Positions 1 to 12,609 of a stretch of 64,000 nt of DNA are shown piece by piece. Within the stretch, counting starts at the first letter, position 1. Every line of letters starts with the position of its first letter. The DNA is from Paragordius varius (lineage: Eukaryota > Nematomorpha). The position numbers were made by a program, and so were the translations under genes. The notes beneath the pieces are model-generated. The model was not told the origin of the DNA. It saw nothing but the letters and a program-made list of their open reading frames with translations, and ran no database searches. Location: the NCBI GenBank assembly GCA_964247055.1, contig OZ176051.1, positions 11,284,001-11,348,000 of the forward strand, in the 5' to 3' direction.

Positions 1-1
1 T

Positions 2-469
2 GAATTAGAGGATACGCTAGTCAACAAAACATTAGCAATCCCCCAAAACACAATTTGGTTCTCCTATCCCATACATACTGGCTTTGTCACGTTTTGTTTT
101 GGTATGAGTGATGATATAAAAGCCATAGCCTCGAGATCTTTAAATAACACCCTATATTTGCATTATTTAAATGGACATCAACTCAGGTTAGAGGATGAAA
201 AATGTAAAAATTGCTCTCTTTGGTATGTTCGATTGTTTCCTCTTTGTGTTACATCTACGCAATCCTTTATCCATACGCAATATATTGTGGCTGATATTTT
301 AGGCGATACGTATTCTTCCATCCATGAGATAAGAAAAAAATATAAAAAACTTTATGGTGAAAAAATCACATTCATATCCATGCACGATATATGTTCCAAC
401 AGAACATCGATAGGAGATATGATTTTGGCTTATAGGGATGATTTGAAGCAAAGGATCAGAAATAATTGA
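2..469 (+). CDS. 3'-terminal exon of an unrecognised protein-coding gene (partial, cut by left edge)
   Basis: The frame is open from base 2 to a TGA at 467-469, about 155 residues, and continues upstream of the first internal ATG at 104, so this is a continuation and not a start. The composition is that of an ordinary folded, soluble domain: mixed charged and aromatic residues, a Cys pair (KCKNC), the stretch VRLFPLCVTSTQSF, and a basic helix EIRKKYKKLYGEK. There is no signal peptide, membrane segment or low-complexity run. A polyadenylation signal follows about 65 bases after the stop, which supports this being the last exon. I do not recognise the family. It converges with the - strand exons that end at 1393. 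Whether there is an intron within 2-103 cannot be decided. Confidence 0.6.
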   Translation, partial: ELEDTLVNKTLAIPQNTIWFSYPIHTGFVTFCFGMSDDIKAIASRSLNNTLYLHYLNGHQLRLEDEKCKNCSLWYVRLFPLCVTSTQSFIHTQYIVADILGDTYSSIHEIRKKYKKLYGEKITFISMHDICSNRTSIGDMILAYRDDLKQRIRNN

Positions 470-533
470 TCTACATCATTATTACAATATGAATCATGCA
501 AATGTGTATTTTAATATATTGAATGACTTTTTA

Positions 534-539
534 AATAAA
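534..539 (+). terminator. Polyadenylation signal AATAAA
   Basis: AATAAA lies about 65 bases after the stop codon at 469 and is followed by a second overlapping A-rich copy. This is a normal spacing for the 3' end of the gene at the left edge. Confidence 0.5.
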
Positions 540-1392
540 AATAAATTTTTATAGATTTTTTATATTTTCATCTGGGGTCAACACAAATCCCTCTGTAGGC
601 CCCGGTAGTATTATAAATGGCCTGTTACATAAATTGTAACAAATGTACATAAATGAATATTTTCATAAAGTTTAAACAGAATGAAAACAGGAAGTGATTT
701 ATCGAAATCTTAAAACAATCGGTATAGTTGGAAAAGATATTTTCATAATATATTTAGATTGTAAGAAAATTATTGTTAGAATCTCCCATAATTATCTTAA
801 TTTTGGTAATTATTTCATTGCATTGGTAGATAAGATTTGCCCCTATTTCAAAATCAATAAAAAATGAGATCTAGTTTACTTTCCGGTTTTGATTAATTTT
901 GAAACAAGCTTAAAATGATAATTCTTAAAATATAGAAATAATTGTTACCGAACAATAAAGGCTGTTATAACAAAAATTTAGAATTCTACATGAATTAAAC
1001 AGTGGTAACAAAATATTTTAAGTAAAACAATAAAAATTAGATTTGTAAAAAGCACATCAAATTATAAAAGTTAGAATTATTTTTTGCAGCTGTACTAAAT
1101 ATTTTAGAGGGCCCTGTGCCCGCTGGTTACATGTTGGACATACCCCAAATGAGATTTTACATTGTCTCTATTTTGGGTATTTATTTGGTTTTTGGTCATA
1201 AATTAATCGTTTGAAAAAAATAATCAATATTACAATATGGATTAATAAGGTGTGATTGATATTGCCTTAAACAGATTTGGTATAATCAAAGATACATAGT
1301 TTTATTGAACCCAGCTATGTATGATAGATAACTATTCTTTGAAGGAATGTGTAATGCATAATATTTATGATTATTTAATAATCTTTCAAAAT
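540..1392. other. Intergenic, AT-rich, no gene seen
   Basis: This stretch lies between two convergent gene ends. I see no exon-like frame, RNA gene or clear repeat boundary. A short GC-richer patch near 1110-1150 (containing GTTGGACATACCCC) resembles tips of hAT-like elements elsewhere in the window, but no second end was found. Confidence 0.4.
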
Positions 1393-1587
1393 TTACGAAC
1401 AATATTCGTAAACTCCTTTAATTTGCAATTTTCCTTGTCTTGATTTATAAAAAATGGAAGCCATCGGTCCATTGTTGCCACAGTGCAAATCGACCAAAAA
1501 ACCGTTAGGTACGAATCGATCAAAATTTGGGTGAAATAGTGATGTAATATTAATTTGAACTCCTGATACGTTTTGTACGATGCCGAC
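1393..1587 (-). CDS. Last coding exon of an unrecognised - strand gene
   Basis: Read on the - strand, a TTATTAG acceptor is followed by 64 codons and a TAA at 1395-1393. The peptide starts VGIVQNVSGVQINITSLF and ends with GKLQIKGVYEYCS; it is mixed in composition and looks like a beta-rich extracellular or lumenal domain with Asn-Xaa-Thr sites. The exon starts in phase 0, which matches the phase-0 end of the exon at 2297-2401. I do not recognise the protein family. Its neighbours upstream on the - strand (2297-2401 and 2674-2857) chain to it without a frame break. Confidence 0.6.
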   Translation of the reverse strand, partial: VGIVQNVSGVQINITSLFHPNFDRFVPNGFLVDLHCGNNGPMASIFYKSRQGKLQIKGVYEYCS

Positions 1588-1810
1588 CTAATAAGAACAT
1601 ATATGTGCAAAACAGAGTTTAAATATTGTAGTATGCATATTTATGTTTGCCAATTCACATGATTACGCAATTTTTATCCTTTCTTATAATAATATTAATT
1701 ATGTTTATTCTATGGACAAAGTTATATATAAAATACATATTATATATGCTACTGTATTATCAATTGGCCAAAATAAATGTCTATACTGTATTTTATATTT
1801 TAACTCTTTC

Positions 1811-1978
1811 CAGTAGCGTATGGCATAAAACATTATTAGTCCATAAAAGAATAAAAAATGTTTTTTAAAAAAAACAACCCTAGTTGTGTATACACATATC
1901 CATAATATCCCCTTGTTTTTTAAAAACATTTTTTTATTCTTTTATGGACTAATATCGTTTTATGCCATACGCTTCTGT
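1811..1978. repeat. Near-perfect foldback (hairpin) element, about 168 bp
   Basis: The left arm begins CAGTAGCGTATGGCATAAAA and the right arm, read in reverse complement, begins CAGAAGCGTATGGCATAAAA. The arms run about 70 bases each with few mismatches and close on a short loop near 1885-1900. It sits in the predicted intron between the last two - strand exons. This is the form of a small foldback MITE; no transposase is present and the family is unknown. No target duplication was established. Confidence 0.7.
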
Positions 1979-2296
1979 ATACCTTTTTACCCTGGCATAA
2001 ATTTTCAACCGATAATGAAATTTTAAAATGGATAAAGTTATTTGAAAATATTTTTATATATTAAATTAAACTGTTACGAATATTTATGGACGGATTTTGC
2101 ATATAATTTTAGTAATATTTGTTTACTTTTAAATTTAATTTTTTTTGGTAATAATAGAAAAGCTAATTACCATCTAATTTTTATATTTAATAAATTTTAT
2201 ATGACTGATTTTATAAAAAAAAATTAACTGAATAGATAATATTTTTGTAAATTGAGCTCTCTGCCAAAAATATAAATTAGAGATAATTGCTGTTAC

Positions 2297-2401
2297 CCTT
2301 TCATGCGGCAAAACGCTAAATTTAGTGATTTCGGCTGTTAAATCCATGATTGTAATATTGCATATTCCATGTGATACATATCGTTTCATTTGAAATGCAA
2401 A
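2297..2401 (-). CDS. Penultimate exon of the unrecognised - strand gene
   Basis: On the - strand the acceptor is GTTTAG and the donor GTAACA, enclosing exactly 35 codons in phase 0/0. The peptide runs from FAFQMKRYVSHG to KFSVLPHER. It joins in frame to the last exon (starting VGIVQ) and to the exon at 2674-2857 (ending SNDTY), and this phase agreement is the main evidence. Family not recognised. Confidence 0.6.
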
Positions 2402-2673
2402 CTAAACAAATTTTTTATGAAAATACATGATATTAAAATAGTTGATATGCATAATTCGAAATTATTTCTATAGACCCTTTTTATATATTTCTACAGCAAT
2501 CAACCAATATAATGAATATCTAATAAAAAAATTTATGAATTTTATAATCCAAATCTCTAGACATTATCTTAATAAATTATTAAATTCATTCAAGAAGTTT
2601 TCTAAATCGAAAACCAATAGTACATATAATTTTTTAACTAAATCATTTTGATATTTATATAAGCCTAACTTAC

Positions 2674-2857
2674 GTAAGTGTCATTAGAGATGTAAAAAGG
2701 AACTCTCATTGGAAGTTCCAATATGCTTTTTAACTCAATGAATTCCTCAAACAAATCATAATACTCAAAATCCTCATCTTCTCTTTCTTCCAAGTTCCCA
2801 TTTATGATTATTGCTATTTCCCGAGGCGTATTAGGGATTGGATGTAACGGAATTTTT
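2674..2857 (-). CDS. Internal exon of the unrecognised - strand gene
   Basis: On the - strand a GTGTTTAG acceptor and a perfect GTAAGT donor frame 184 bases: one base completing a split codon, then 61 codons. The peptide begins with KIPLHPIPNTPREIAIII and contains an acidic stretch (EEREDEDFEYYDLFEEF). The phase-0 end fits the next exon at 2401. The intron on its 5' side must be about 9 kb if 11903-12101 belongs to the same gene, and it would contain a Ty3-type fossil and modular repeats. Function unknown. Confidence 0.6.
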
Positions 2858-3059
2858 CTAAACACACACGATAACATTTACAATGAATTGAGAAAGTTTT
2901 TAATAAATTATTTAAACTACTAATCAACTGAAAACATTGATGATGCTATTAGACATAAAAATCAATTCATATATTAGTAGTCAGTATATATTTTGGTATC
3001 GATAAATAATGACTCTAACTATTTCCGAATTGTAATGAGAAATATAAATCAAACTCATT

Positions 3060-3640
3060 TAACGCTTACACTAGACAACAAATTTTTTATAAGTTCCATT
3101 AAATTTAAAATTTATTTCATGAAAATAAAGATAGCTGAAAAATGGATTACACTTGAGAATTTTTTTTAGTATTAATCAAATATTTTTATCCATTTAAAAA
3201 CTCGAAATTTTCTTTTATATATATATAATATTTTATATCATTTGAAGCGCAAAAGAGTTATGAATGGTAGATAGTCATTAAAATCAATATAATGTAAAAA
3301 AATTGGCTTTATATGGTCACAGTAAAACATACATTCGAATAAAATTAAACTTTGAAAAGCTTTTGGTTCAATAAAAATCATTATTAAAATTTATTTATAT
3401 AGTGGATACTGAAATGCATGTAACTGTAACTTTTGGTTAAAAAAGATCAAGAATGCATTAATTTTATATCTAACTTTTAAATATTGATAAGATGGTGATT
3501 AAAAAAATAAAAAATTAAAATGGCTATTTTAAAAGACAATAAGCAATAAATTACACTTTTAATCAAAAAAAATTTTTCTGTTGCCATCTCAAAGTTTGCA
3601 TTTAAAAAATATATTTATTTACAAAAACGCTCTCGCTTCG
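3060..3640 (+). repeat. Dispersed AT-rich repeat, family F copy 1
   Basis: Shares with 12610-13150 the same ordered landmarks: ACTAGACAACAAATT, a stretch around AACTCGAAATT, TTTTATATCATT(T/C)GAA, AATGGTAG, and AAAAGCTTTTGGT. Copies are diverged and the ends are vague. No coding potential was seen, and the element class is unknown. Confidence 0.5.
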
Positions 3641-5299
3641 CGGGTTTGCCGCTTTCTATCTCCAATATAACATTTCATGACCTTTTGGGGTAGTTTTATA
3701 TAGCAGAGTGCAAGATTTAAATATTTAAAAAGCTTTAGGTTTTAGGTCAAATAAATATGCTTTCTCTAGCCCATGCATGATACAAATCTTTTTTTTAAAA
3801 AAATCGTAAAACCTCATCTTAAACTTTTTCGCCGCCATTTTTTTTAAATCGCTAATAATAGGCAAAATGCATATAATGGTTAGAAAATGTAAATAATTAA
3901 CTTTACTAACTTTTTTGCATTTTACCAGCAATAACTTTTATTGATTTGTTTTCAATCGTATTTGAAACTGTCTCAATTTTAAACTCTAAGTCATAAAAAA
4001 TAAGTTTGAATTTTAATTTAACTTTCATAGTTTATTTACAAAACTTATCTCCAGTCTATAAAGATATTCCAATATGTCATCGTGGACAAAGTAAAAAGGT
4101 CATAAAGTGTCAAATATAGATGTAAAACAATATGAATTTTAGAATTTTATGACTTTTTTTATTATGATTTGTTGTATATTTTCGAGGAAAAATTTTATTT
4201 TTGAAATTTAGATAATGAGGATGCATAATTATAAAAAATTAAACTATAAATTCTTGGGTAAAATAATAATTTTTATTATTTACTTTAAAAATGATAGTAA
4301 ATATCAGAAAATGCACAAAACTCGAGTGGCAGAAAATTTTTTTGTGTTATGTGCTCAAAGCGGGCAGTGATGATGAGTGAATGTACATTTCAGATTAAAT
4401 TCGAAATGGCATTTTATAAAATGTCCCCAAATATTATCTAATTTTACTAGGTATAAAAGGTGTAAAAATGTCTTGAGATTTAAATAAAAATGATAAAAGT
4501 ATAAATTGCCTGATATAATGGAAATATGTGGGCGATAAACGTATTACCATATTGTAAAAGCCAGCATTTTCAATCATTTGACAAAGATAGCGTTCATACA
4601 TATATACAACTATAAAAATAAATAATATATAATATTGGCGAATTCGGGATTCCATTTATTTAAAAACACAGCATAGAGAGTTTAAAATCTCTTAAATGGA
4701 GCAAAGAAAACGATACAAACTAAAAAGGCTAATACTGGCCATCGCTAGTTCAATTATTAAAAATATCCCCCCACAAGCTATATAATTTCTTAAAAAGTGT
4801 TGGTTTATTTTTCAGATAAAATATTTATTAATATAAAATTGTGATGCCGAGCAAACTATTCCAAACGATCTCCATTCGACTAATAGAAAACTATATTTAT
4901 TATATGAAACAAAGCTTGTGCGGATATTACAGATCATAATTTGGCTAGTCTCTAAAAATGCTTTATGTGAAGACTTAAGAATGAGTATTTAAATACATTA
5001 ATGCCTTTTACTCAATATGTCAATAAGTTTAACCAAAATATTTACAATCAATTTGTTTAGACTTTTTCGTTGATTACTCTTCTGCATTTCGGCAAAAAAA
5101 ATATTTGACTTCTGAAATCCCATGTTTATTTGAAAAATTTAGCCAACGAAATAGACCTCTAAATTTGAGACATTATATAAATTTGTTAGTGGGATTTGTT
5201 TACCTTTTAAAATATTTTTATTCTATATTTTATAAAACAAACATTCAAATTGTTTCATTGTGATTATTGTGTATTTATATTTATTTGGTTTTGATAAAT

Positions 5300-8200
5300 T
5301 ATATCTTTATTATTTAACATGGCGATTAGAAGCAGAACTTCCGCCATGAATAAGTCGACTAGGGATTTTAGAAATATTATGTTTGGAACACCACTTTAAC
5401 AAAAAATTCGGAGGTTGAAAAAGAAGTTAGTAAATTAATTTGGCGATCGGTATAAATCATATGGCAAAACTCAAAGTTTTAATAAATTTGTTGAGTAGTA
5501 TATCTTTAAAAGAATTGATAACTGCTGGAAAAAACTTTTCACTAGAAATAAAAGATTCCACAACAATTGGATAGAATGTATTCATGCTAAGCGGCTGTTG
5601 GCGGATGAAACTATAGTTAATTTAGCACGTCTCATAAAATTGGCATTGTTAGCTGATGTAAATGATGAAAATAAAATTTTTAAAAAATTCGAGACCGAAT
5701 GTTAATATGAAGGAACTTGGCCGTCATTAAAAGTAATTTAGCGATGGAGAATAACCAACGAAAACTTAACTTTCAAAATTGTTGAAAACCTGGTAATATG
5801 TTTGGATTAAAGCCACGAAAATATTAATCATATGTGATAGATGAAGTAAGAAATATTTATAATCTTCCGAAAGAAAATAATAATGACTTTTCTAAAAGTA
5901 ATAGAAAATATGAAAATACATATGGAGGTCTTATTTTTTTAAAAACAAAGTTTGGCGGTCTGTTATTTACCCATGCAGTGTTTGCGGCTGTTTTTCATAA
6001 TTTTTTTAGTCGAGGACATTTTAAATCAAAATTTAAGAACCTTCAGGGATTGTCATAAAAATTTTATACTAAATGATAATGTATATAGCGCTACTATAAA
6101 TATATATAATTAATTTAGTACAGGGCTATCTTTGATTAACCAGAAGATCTATTATCAAATAGGAAGCCGAAAATTATTTGAATCTGTAGAGTCTACCGAT
6201 TATTATAATAATTAACGTATTGGTAAAACTTATGTAAATGTCAAAATAAATTAACTAGAAATCTATGTTGGTTGCGGATGATTTACAGTCAGCACTTGTA
6301 TTTAGTCTCCCTTGGATTAAAGCATTCAAACTGAAATTACCGAAAAATGTAAGAGTTAATCACATTTAAGTATTTAATATCAAAAAAGTTAAAAGTTTGT
6401 TCCCTAAATTATTTTCTAATAATTTGCCTTGCATCAAAAGCGAACCTATATCTTTGCACAAAAATGGGAGTGTTGCTCCAAAATGATATCCAGTCAGGAA
6501 TACCTCTACTTTATAATCTACTAAAAAAGGATTGAGATTTGAACAACTGGATTTTAAAGTTGATCATTCAGTTGAAATAGAATGGGCTACAAACAAGACG
6601 GTTGGGTACGCTTTGTGGCAAATTTAGGTTCTCAATTGAGTATAGAGAAGGTTTGAACTATATCTTAGATTAGCGGTGGAAATTTTCTCACTATTATTGT
6701 TCGGGATTAACGAATAATATTGAATATGAGTATTAATGTAAGCAGTTCTTGAGTCAGTTAACCAAATCAGAGTTTGGCTTTCGGATTCAAATGCCCCCGG
6801 AAAGTGATATCCTAAAGCTACTTTAGAGAAGGTCAATATATTAAAAATTTGATGTATTTTAACGTATATATATTATAATCTCGCACTATGAGACTTTAAA
6901 ACAAGTTTAGACTTAATAACTTATGTTTTAAGCTTAAAGATAAGGTTAATTTGCAAAGGCCTCTGTTGCATATTTGGGATTTGGAATTGATAAAATAATT
7001 CTATCGAACATATCACAAAATGGCTATAAATTCGGGAATTCCTCGAAGTAACTGAAAATTTTTCAGGAATGGTAGTATTTTCATTGAAATTTTCCTATCC
7101 GCAATCATCTTCAATTATTGAGTCAATTAGGGAAATCAAGAATAACAAATTTAAAAAATAAATAGATTACTACAAAAATGTGTTCAACAATAATAAGAAT
7201 ACAATTATTTATGGTATTGAAGCTGTTAATTAATTAATGAGAAATAATTTCCTATTGGTTATATATCTCTCACATTGTCTACAACTGAGCAAGCCTATTC
7301 CTTTATATATAAAGAAGCCTTGTCCATAGTATGGCTGTTAATAAATTTTATATCTATTTATATCGTAAATATTTTACCAATAGAACAGATCATAAACCTA
7401 TAGAAAGAATTTTCAGTAAAAAAGAGACTTGTCAAAAGTCACTACTGGACCTTCATTGAATACGATTTTAATATAAAATATCGACCGAGAATCCAAAACT
7501 GTATCGCATTTATCTAGGATAACCATTCCGGAAGAAGTTCGAGCGCCCGATACTGAAAAAATTATTTGAAATATCATTTTGTTATCTGAATTGGTCGAAA
7601 TCGAGATGGAAATGAGAACATACCCTAGCTTAAGTCAATTTCTTAAATTCTTTGCTTCAAAGAGGGAGGTCATTATCCTCAATATAGTAATTCCTAAAAG
7701 AATAAAGAAAGAGGTTTTAAGTATTTCCATAAGGGCCACCCGGGAATAAGTATGAAGCCTTTAACAAAAAATTTAGTCTGGTTAATTCAATAAATTATGA
7801 CATTGTAGAAAAAGCGAAATCCTGTGTAGTTTGCCAAATGAATTGTGATAGTAGATAGCTTGCGATAATTATTCGGAAATCTCTCCTTGAAATTAAATTT
7901 ATATCGAGATAACAGGTCTAATGGCCGGAGCTAATGGCTATTTTGTGTAGACCTTTTCTCAAAATGGCGTTAATTGTTTTTCTTAGCAAGGTTACATCCT
8001 CAACTGTTATAAATAGTTACAATATTATTGGTCGGTTAGAAACTATCTATTTCATTAGTTTCTAATGATTTACAATCTTCTTTGTAAAGAGTTTGTTTAA
8101 AACTAAACATTAAGCATATTTTTACGACTTCTTACCACACTCAAGCTCACGGGGTAAGGGAAAACACAATTCGGAACACAATAAAGAAAGAAAATCGGCC

Positions 8201-8530
8201 TGAAAGAACAGCTGGAAACCCTAAAAACCTAGCAATATTAAACGTTTAATCGGCCCATCGCCAGACGTATAATTTGTCGGACAAGGAATGCGAAAGTTTT
8301 TTTGGGCTGGGAGCTCAGAGGTATAATGAATTTAAATCATTTTTTGATCCGGAAGAGATCTGTAGATTTCGTTAAAAAATATCATCCGAAGCAAGCTCAA
8401 TAGATTCGGAATGAAAAGACCAGAGGTTGGCGAAAATAAGTATTTGTTCGCCAGACATCGCCCCTTGGGTTTTCGATGGTCGCAAAAAATATGACCATCG
8501 CTGAGCGATCTGTTTTGAAACGTTTAGTGG
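5300..8530 (+). mobile_element. Ty3-type LTR retrotransposon fossil (internal region), heavily broken
   Basis: On the + strand there are decayed pieces in the order expected of a Ty3-type element: a gag-like stretch with zinc-knuckle remains (near 5980-6050), protease/RT-region traces, an RNase H region near 7390-7510 (a TDHKP-type motif), and an integrase zinc-binding region near 7730-7850 followed by the start of an integrase core. It is broken by many changes, clearly dead and old. No paired LTRs were found. It lies within the predicted large intron of the - strand gene. Confidence 0.6.
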
Positions 8531-9337
8531 GATTGTGTTTGGTTAATAATATTTTTATTCGATATTTTTGAAATAGAACAAAATTCGAATTCTTTTATTG
8601 TTTATATTGTGAACAATAATAAATAAATATTATGTAATTACGTTTGTTTCCAGTGTATAGATAATCTATGAAATAAATATACATATTATATTCAAATATA
8701 TCATGTTGTGTAAGTGTTAAAAATAAGAATATTTAGGGATGGTTAAGATAAAAAGGCAAAAAATCAATTGAATAAAATGGATTTAAGTAAATACTATGCC
8801 ATTAAATGACTAGTATTGCTTAGCAAAACTACCTAGTAATTATTTACCTAATAAATGAGTAAAAAATGTTTAAATATAGAAATTAATGGGATAATTTGTG
8901 AGATTTTATAGGAATGGAAAAAATAATTTTTTGAGTTTAATAAAATATAAACAGCTCTGAAACAAGAAACCTATCTAAATCATAATACCGGTTCAAAAAT
9001 TATACTTTTGTAACCGCTTTTATCTAAAAATGAAGCCAGATGACGTTTTGTTTAGTATTTTGTGGTAATCAAGAATATATTTTTTATTCGTTGAGATACG
9101 GACCTTTGGATAACCTATATGGGTGAAATTAGCAATTTTTGCAAAAAATTACTTATAGATAGATCTTTTTGAAAAAATTATGCAAATATTGATTAATTTG
9201 GAATTGGTGATTAGTGGTGTTTTTTATGCATATTAAAGGCATGTTACAGGATAGGATTAATTGTTCATTAAATTGCATCCTAATTTTCAATAATTAATAT
9301 TGAATACTCATCAGCATTTGATAAAATATATCCACCG

Positions 9338-9340
<3 letters not shown>

Positions 9341-9368
<28 letters not shown>

Positions 9369-9375
9369 TATATAT
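9341..9375. repeat. (TA)n microsatellite
   Basis: A TA dinucleotide run with one interruption, directly next to the 5' end of repeat family E copy 1. Such runs lie beside several E copies, which suggests a TA-rich insertion preference or a tail. Confidence 0.8.
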
Positions 9376-11112
9376 ACTAGCGTAAATCTCGTGCTGCGCA
9401 GCAGCACGAGGAAGTCCTTCGGAATACTGAGGGGGAGGGGCTATTCGAAATAAGGGACAATAAAATGATCCACATATGTGGATTATTTCGAAACATTATT
9501 TAAATATGATTTTATAGGAATTTTAAAACGGTGCATTCATACTAATATACTGTTTATTTGGGGGGGAAATAGATTTAAAAAATTATTTTTGTGGATTTTG
9601 GTTTTTGAAAATAATGGCATTTTACGGGGGGAGCGGGTAAAAGAGGGCCTAAATTAAAAAAGGGAAACGACTATGTTCGGCGCAATCGAATATAAGTAAA
9701 CAAAAATCATATTGAAAATAATGATCCAATACGTTCTCCAGAAAATTGTCTCAAAGACACGATTTTTGTGGACTTCTTTTTTCAAAAAAAACGTTTTCAC
9801 ACGGGGTGGGCCCGAACTGGGGGCCTATTTCAAAAAAAGGGCGAAGCTATTGTCGGGGCATTCATTAATGATTATATTTTTTCGAAGTTTGGATTTGAAT
9901 GGGTGTACCGGTTTTCCGGAAACAGATCACAAAGTTACATGATGAATCAGTTTTTTAGCGGGTAGCTCCTTACCCAGCAGCTATCATCAAAGAAACGCTT
10001 GACTAAAATTTTGACTTTTAACAGGGAATACGTGGAATCCATATTGAATTTTTACAGTTTCATAACTTGGGCAAATAAATACAATCAAAAAATTATTTTT
10101 GTAGACTTTGTTTTTTAAAAAAATAGGATTTTACGGGGGGAGCGGGTAAAAAGAGGGCCTAAATCAAAAAAGCGAGACGACTATGTTCGGCGCAATCGAA
10201 AATAAGTAAACAAATATCATATTTAAAATTAAATGGTCCAACACGTTCTCCAGAAAATTGTTTCAAAGACATGATTTTTGTGGACTTCTGTTTTCAAAAA
10301 AACCCGTGGGTAGCGGGTAAAAAGGGGGTTTAAATTGCAAAAGTGCTATGTTCTGCGTGATCAAAAATAAGTAAATAAAAATCATATTTGAAATTTAATG
10401 GTCCAACACGTTCTCCGGAAAATTGAACCCGTTTTTCACACGGGGTGGGCCCGAACTGGGGGCCTATTTCAAAAAAAGGGCGAAGCTATTGTCGGGGCAT
10501 TCATTAATGATTATATTTTTTCGATATTTGCATTTGATTGGGTTCACCGGTTTTCCGGAAACAGATCACAAAGTTACAGAATCAGTTTTTAGCGGGTAGC
10601 TCCTTACCCAGCAGCTATTATCAAAGAAACGCTTGACTAAAATTTTGACATATCAGGGAATACGTGGAATCCATATTAAATTTTTACGGTCTCATACCTA
10701 GGGCGAAAAATAGATTAAAAAAATTATTTTTGTAGACTTTGTTTTTTGAAAAAAATCGCATTTTACGGGGGGAGCGGGTAAAAAGAGGGCCCAAATTAAA
10801 AAAGCGAAACGACTATGTTCGGCGCAATCGAATATAAGTAAACAAAAATCATATTTGAAAATGAATGATCCAATACATTCTCCAGAAAATTGTCTCAAAG
10901 ACACGATTTTTGTGGATTTTTTTTAAAAAAAACGCGTTTTTAACACGGGGTGGGTTCGAACTGGGGGCCTTTTTCAAAAAAAGGGCGAAGCTATTGTCGG
11001 GGCATTAATTAATGATTATATTTTTTCGATGTTTGGATTTAAATGGGTCTACCGGTTTCCTGTACCAGATCACAAAGCCAGCATTTTACATTTCTATAAA
11101 AATATAGATATC
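9376..11112 (+). repeat. Repeat family E, copy 1 (three tandem modules)
   Basis: A GC-richer element in AT-rich DNA. The 5' end is CTAGCGTAAATCTCGTGC followed by a small hairpin (CTCGTGCTG...CAGCACGAG). The interior repeats a module about three times (starts near 9578, 10086 and 10716) carrying the landmarks TTTTACGGGGGGAGCGGGTA, ACGGGGTGGGCCCGAACTGG, TTGTCGGGGCATTCATTAAT and a CCGGTTTTCCGGAAACAGAT box. The 3' end passes CACAAAGCCAGCATTTTACA to an AT-rich tip. Copies occur at 27.9-29.1, 44.4-45.7 (-) and 53.9-54.5 kb. Short open frames inside follow the repeat and are not credible genes. The class is uncertain: the fixed 5' hairpin and AT-rich 3' tip could suit a SINE/non-LTR-derived or Helitron-like element. 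Confidence 0.7.
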
Positions 11113-11902
11113 AGTCTTGGATTGCTAAAATATGCCATTAAGGTAAAGTTATTACGGCTATTTTACATCGGTAGTAGTTCCACCGCGGCAATTTCATTAT
11201 TTAAAATTCAATTCTCTCTATTAAATCTAATCATTTTTCCAATTATTTAGGTTTAAATTAGGTTTGACTATGGCGATAGTTATCTTAACATCTCAAATAT
11301 ATCCAATTTTAAACTTTGTATTAATTACATTATCTTCTTTTGTCGCTTGGTTTTATTAAATCAATTTAAATATAGAAATCCGAAGTTTTCCATCCTAATA
11401 ATTGTAAAAAACTACTAATTAATTATTTTTGTTTTATTTTTTTCATTTTTAGCATTAAATACATACAAATAAAGATTCAAAAGGTCATTTTTTGGGGTCT
11501 GTATTTAAGTTCTTTTAACATATATTAATAAAAAAAATTTCAAAAAAGTACATGAAAATTTGGTAGAAACAAAGTAGCTTTACTATATAGTAACCTTGAA
11601 CAGTATATAGGTAGGTTGAATAATTTTATTCAAATTCTATTTCTAGTAAATACTTTCCACGTAAGTAGTAACTACTGTTAGCTAAAATATTTTAGTTAAT
11701 TGATATCAATAGTAAATACTTATTATGGTAAATCTAGGTAGTAAATGCATAAGTATTTTATGTAATCGAAACCAAGTAAATACTACCTGGTTTTAACATT
11801 GACTTGGTTTTATTCAACCCCGACCCTTTATATCTTAATTAAAAGAATTAACCCTGTTGAGACATTATTCAACTACTATGTAATCTTGAAATATTGTCTT
11901 AC

Positions 11903-12101
11903 TTGGATTGGGTGAGCAATCCTTTAATATCAAATACACGGGGTTAATTTCTGACATGTTTATAGCCATTAGGTTGTTGGTATGATATAAGATGCCACTT
12001 AAATACTTGATTCTTAAGTCTGGTATAATGGTAGCAAATATCCTGTCATCATAAAATTCCAACACTTTTAACCGCTGTTCCGGATTTTGAATTAGTCGTA
12101 T
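11903..12101 (-). CDS. Probable internal exon of the - strand gene
   Basis: On the - strand a TAAACTAG acceptor is followed by 66 codons and a GTAAGA donor. The peptide (IRLIQNPEQRLKVLEFYDD at its start, DCSPNP at its end) has ordinary protein composition with no bias. The donor phase (1) does not match the acceptor phase of the exon at 2857 (which needs phase 2), so at least one further exon or an alternative donor is required between them. Assignment to the same gene is by strand and position only. Family not recognised. Confidence 0.5.
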
Positions 12102-12609
12102 CTAGTTTAAATAGAATTATATAAATATTCAACAGTAATTCATAGTAGTATAAAATGGTGTTGTGATAATAAAAAAATCCATACTTATAAAATCAGTAAT
12201 TATGGTTATAAATTTTACTATCTTCATGACCATGTAATCGCTTTCGCTTACTCTTGGAGAAATAATTTTTTAATTTAAAAATAAAATTGTATTTGAACTA
12301 GAAATTCATGTGATTTTTTTCAAAGTCAAGCGTTACAGAATCAAACTATATAAAAAATATAATTAAGAAATTTTATAAGTGCAACAGGCAAAGTCATTTT
12401 TGTAGGAACAATTTCAAATGAATGCCCGTCTCACTTAGTACCTATCAAGCCTTATTTTCTAAAAAAGCAAACTTTTAACACTTCATTATCTTTTTTTATT
12501 TAAAGACGGTTACAATCATGGGTATTTTTATGTGCCAGACGTGAAAATTATTATGCTTAAATTTAAATATTTAATAATAGAAAAAAAGGTGTATTGTTTA
12601 CAATTTTCT

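Noticed and set aside
9712-10592. Short frames with the shared peptide ARTGGLFQKKGEA
   Set aside because: They recur because family E modules repeat. The frames differ in length and begin at different places, and no domain is visible.
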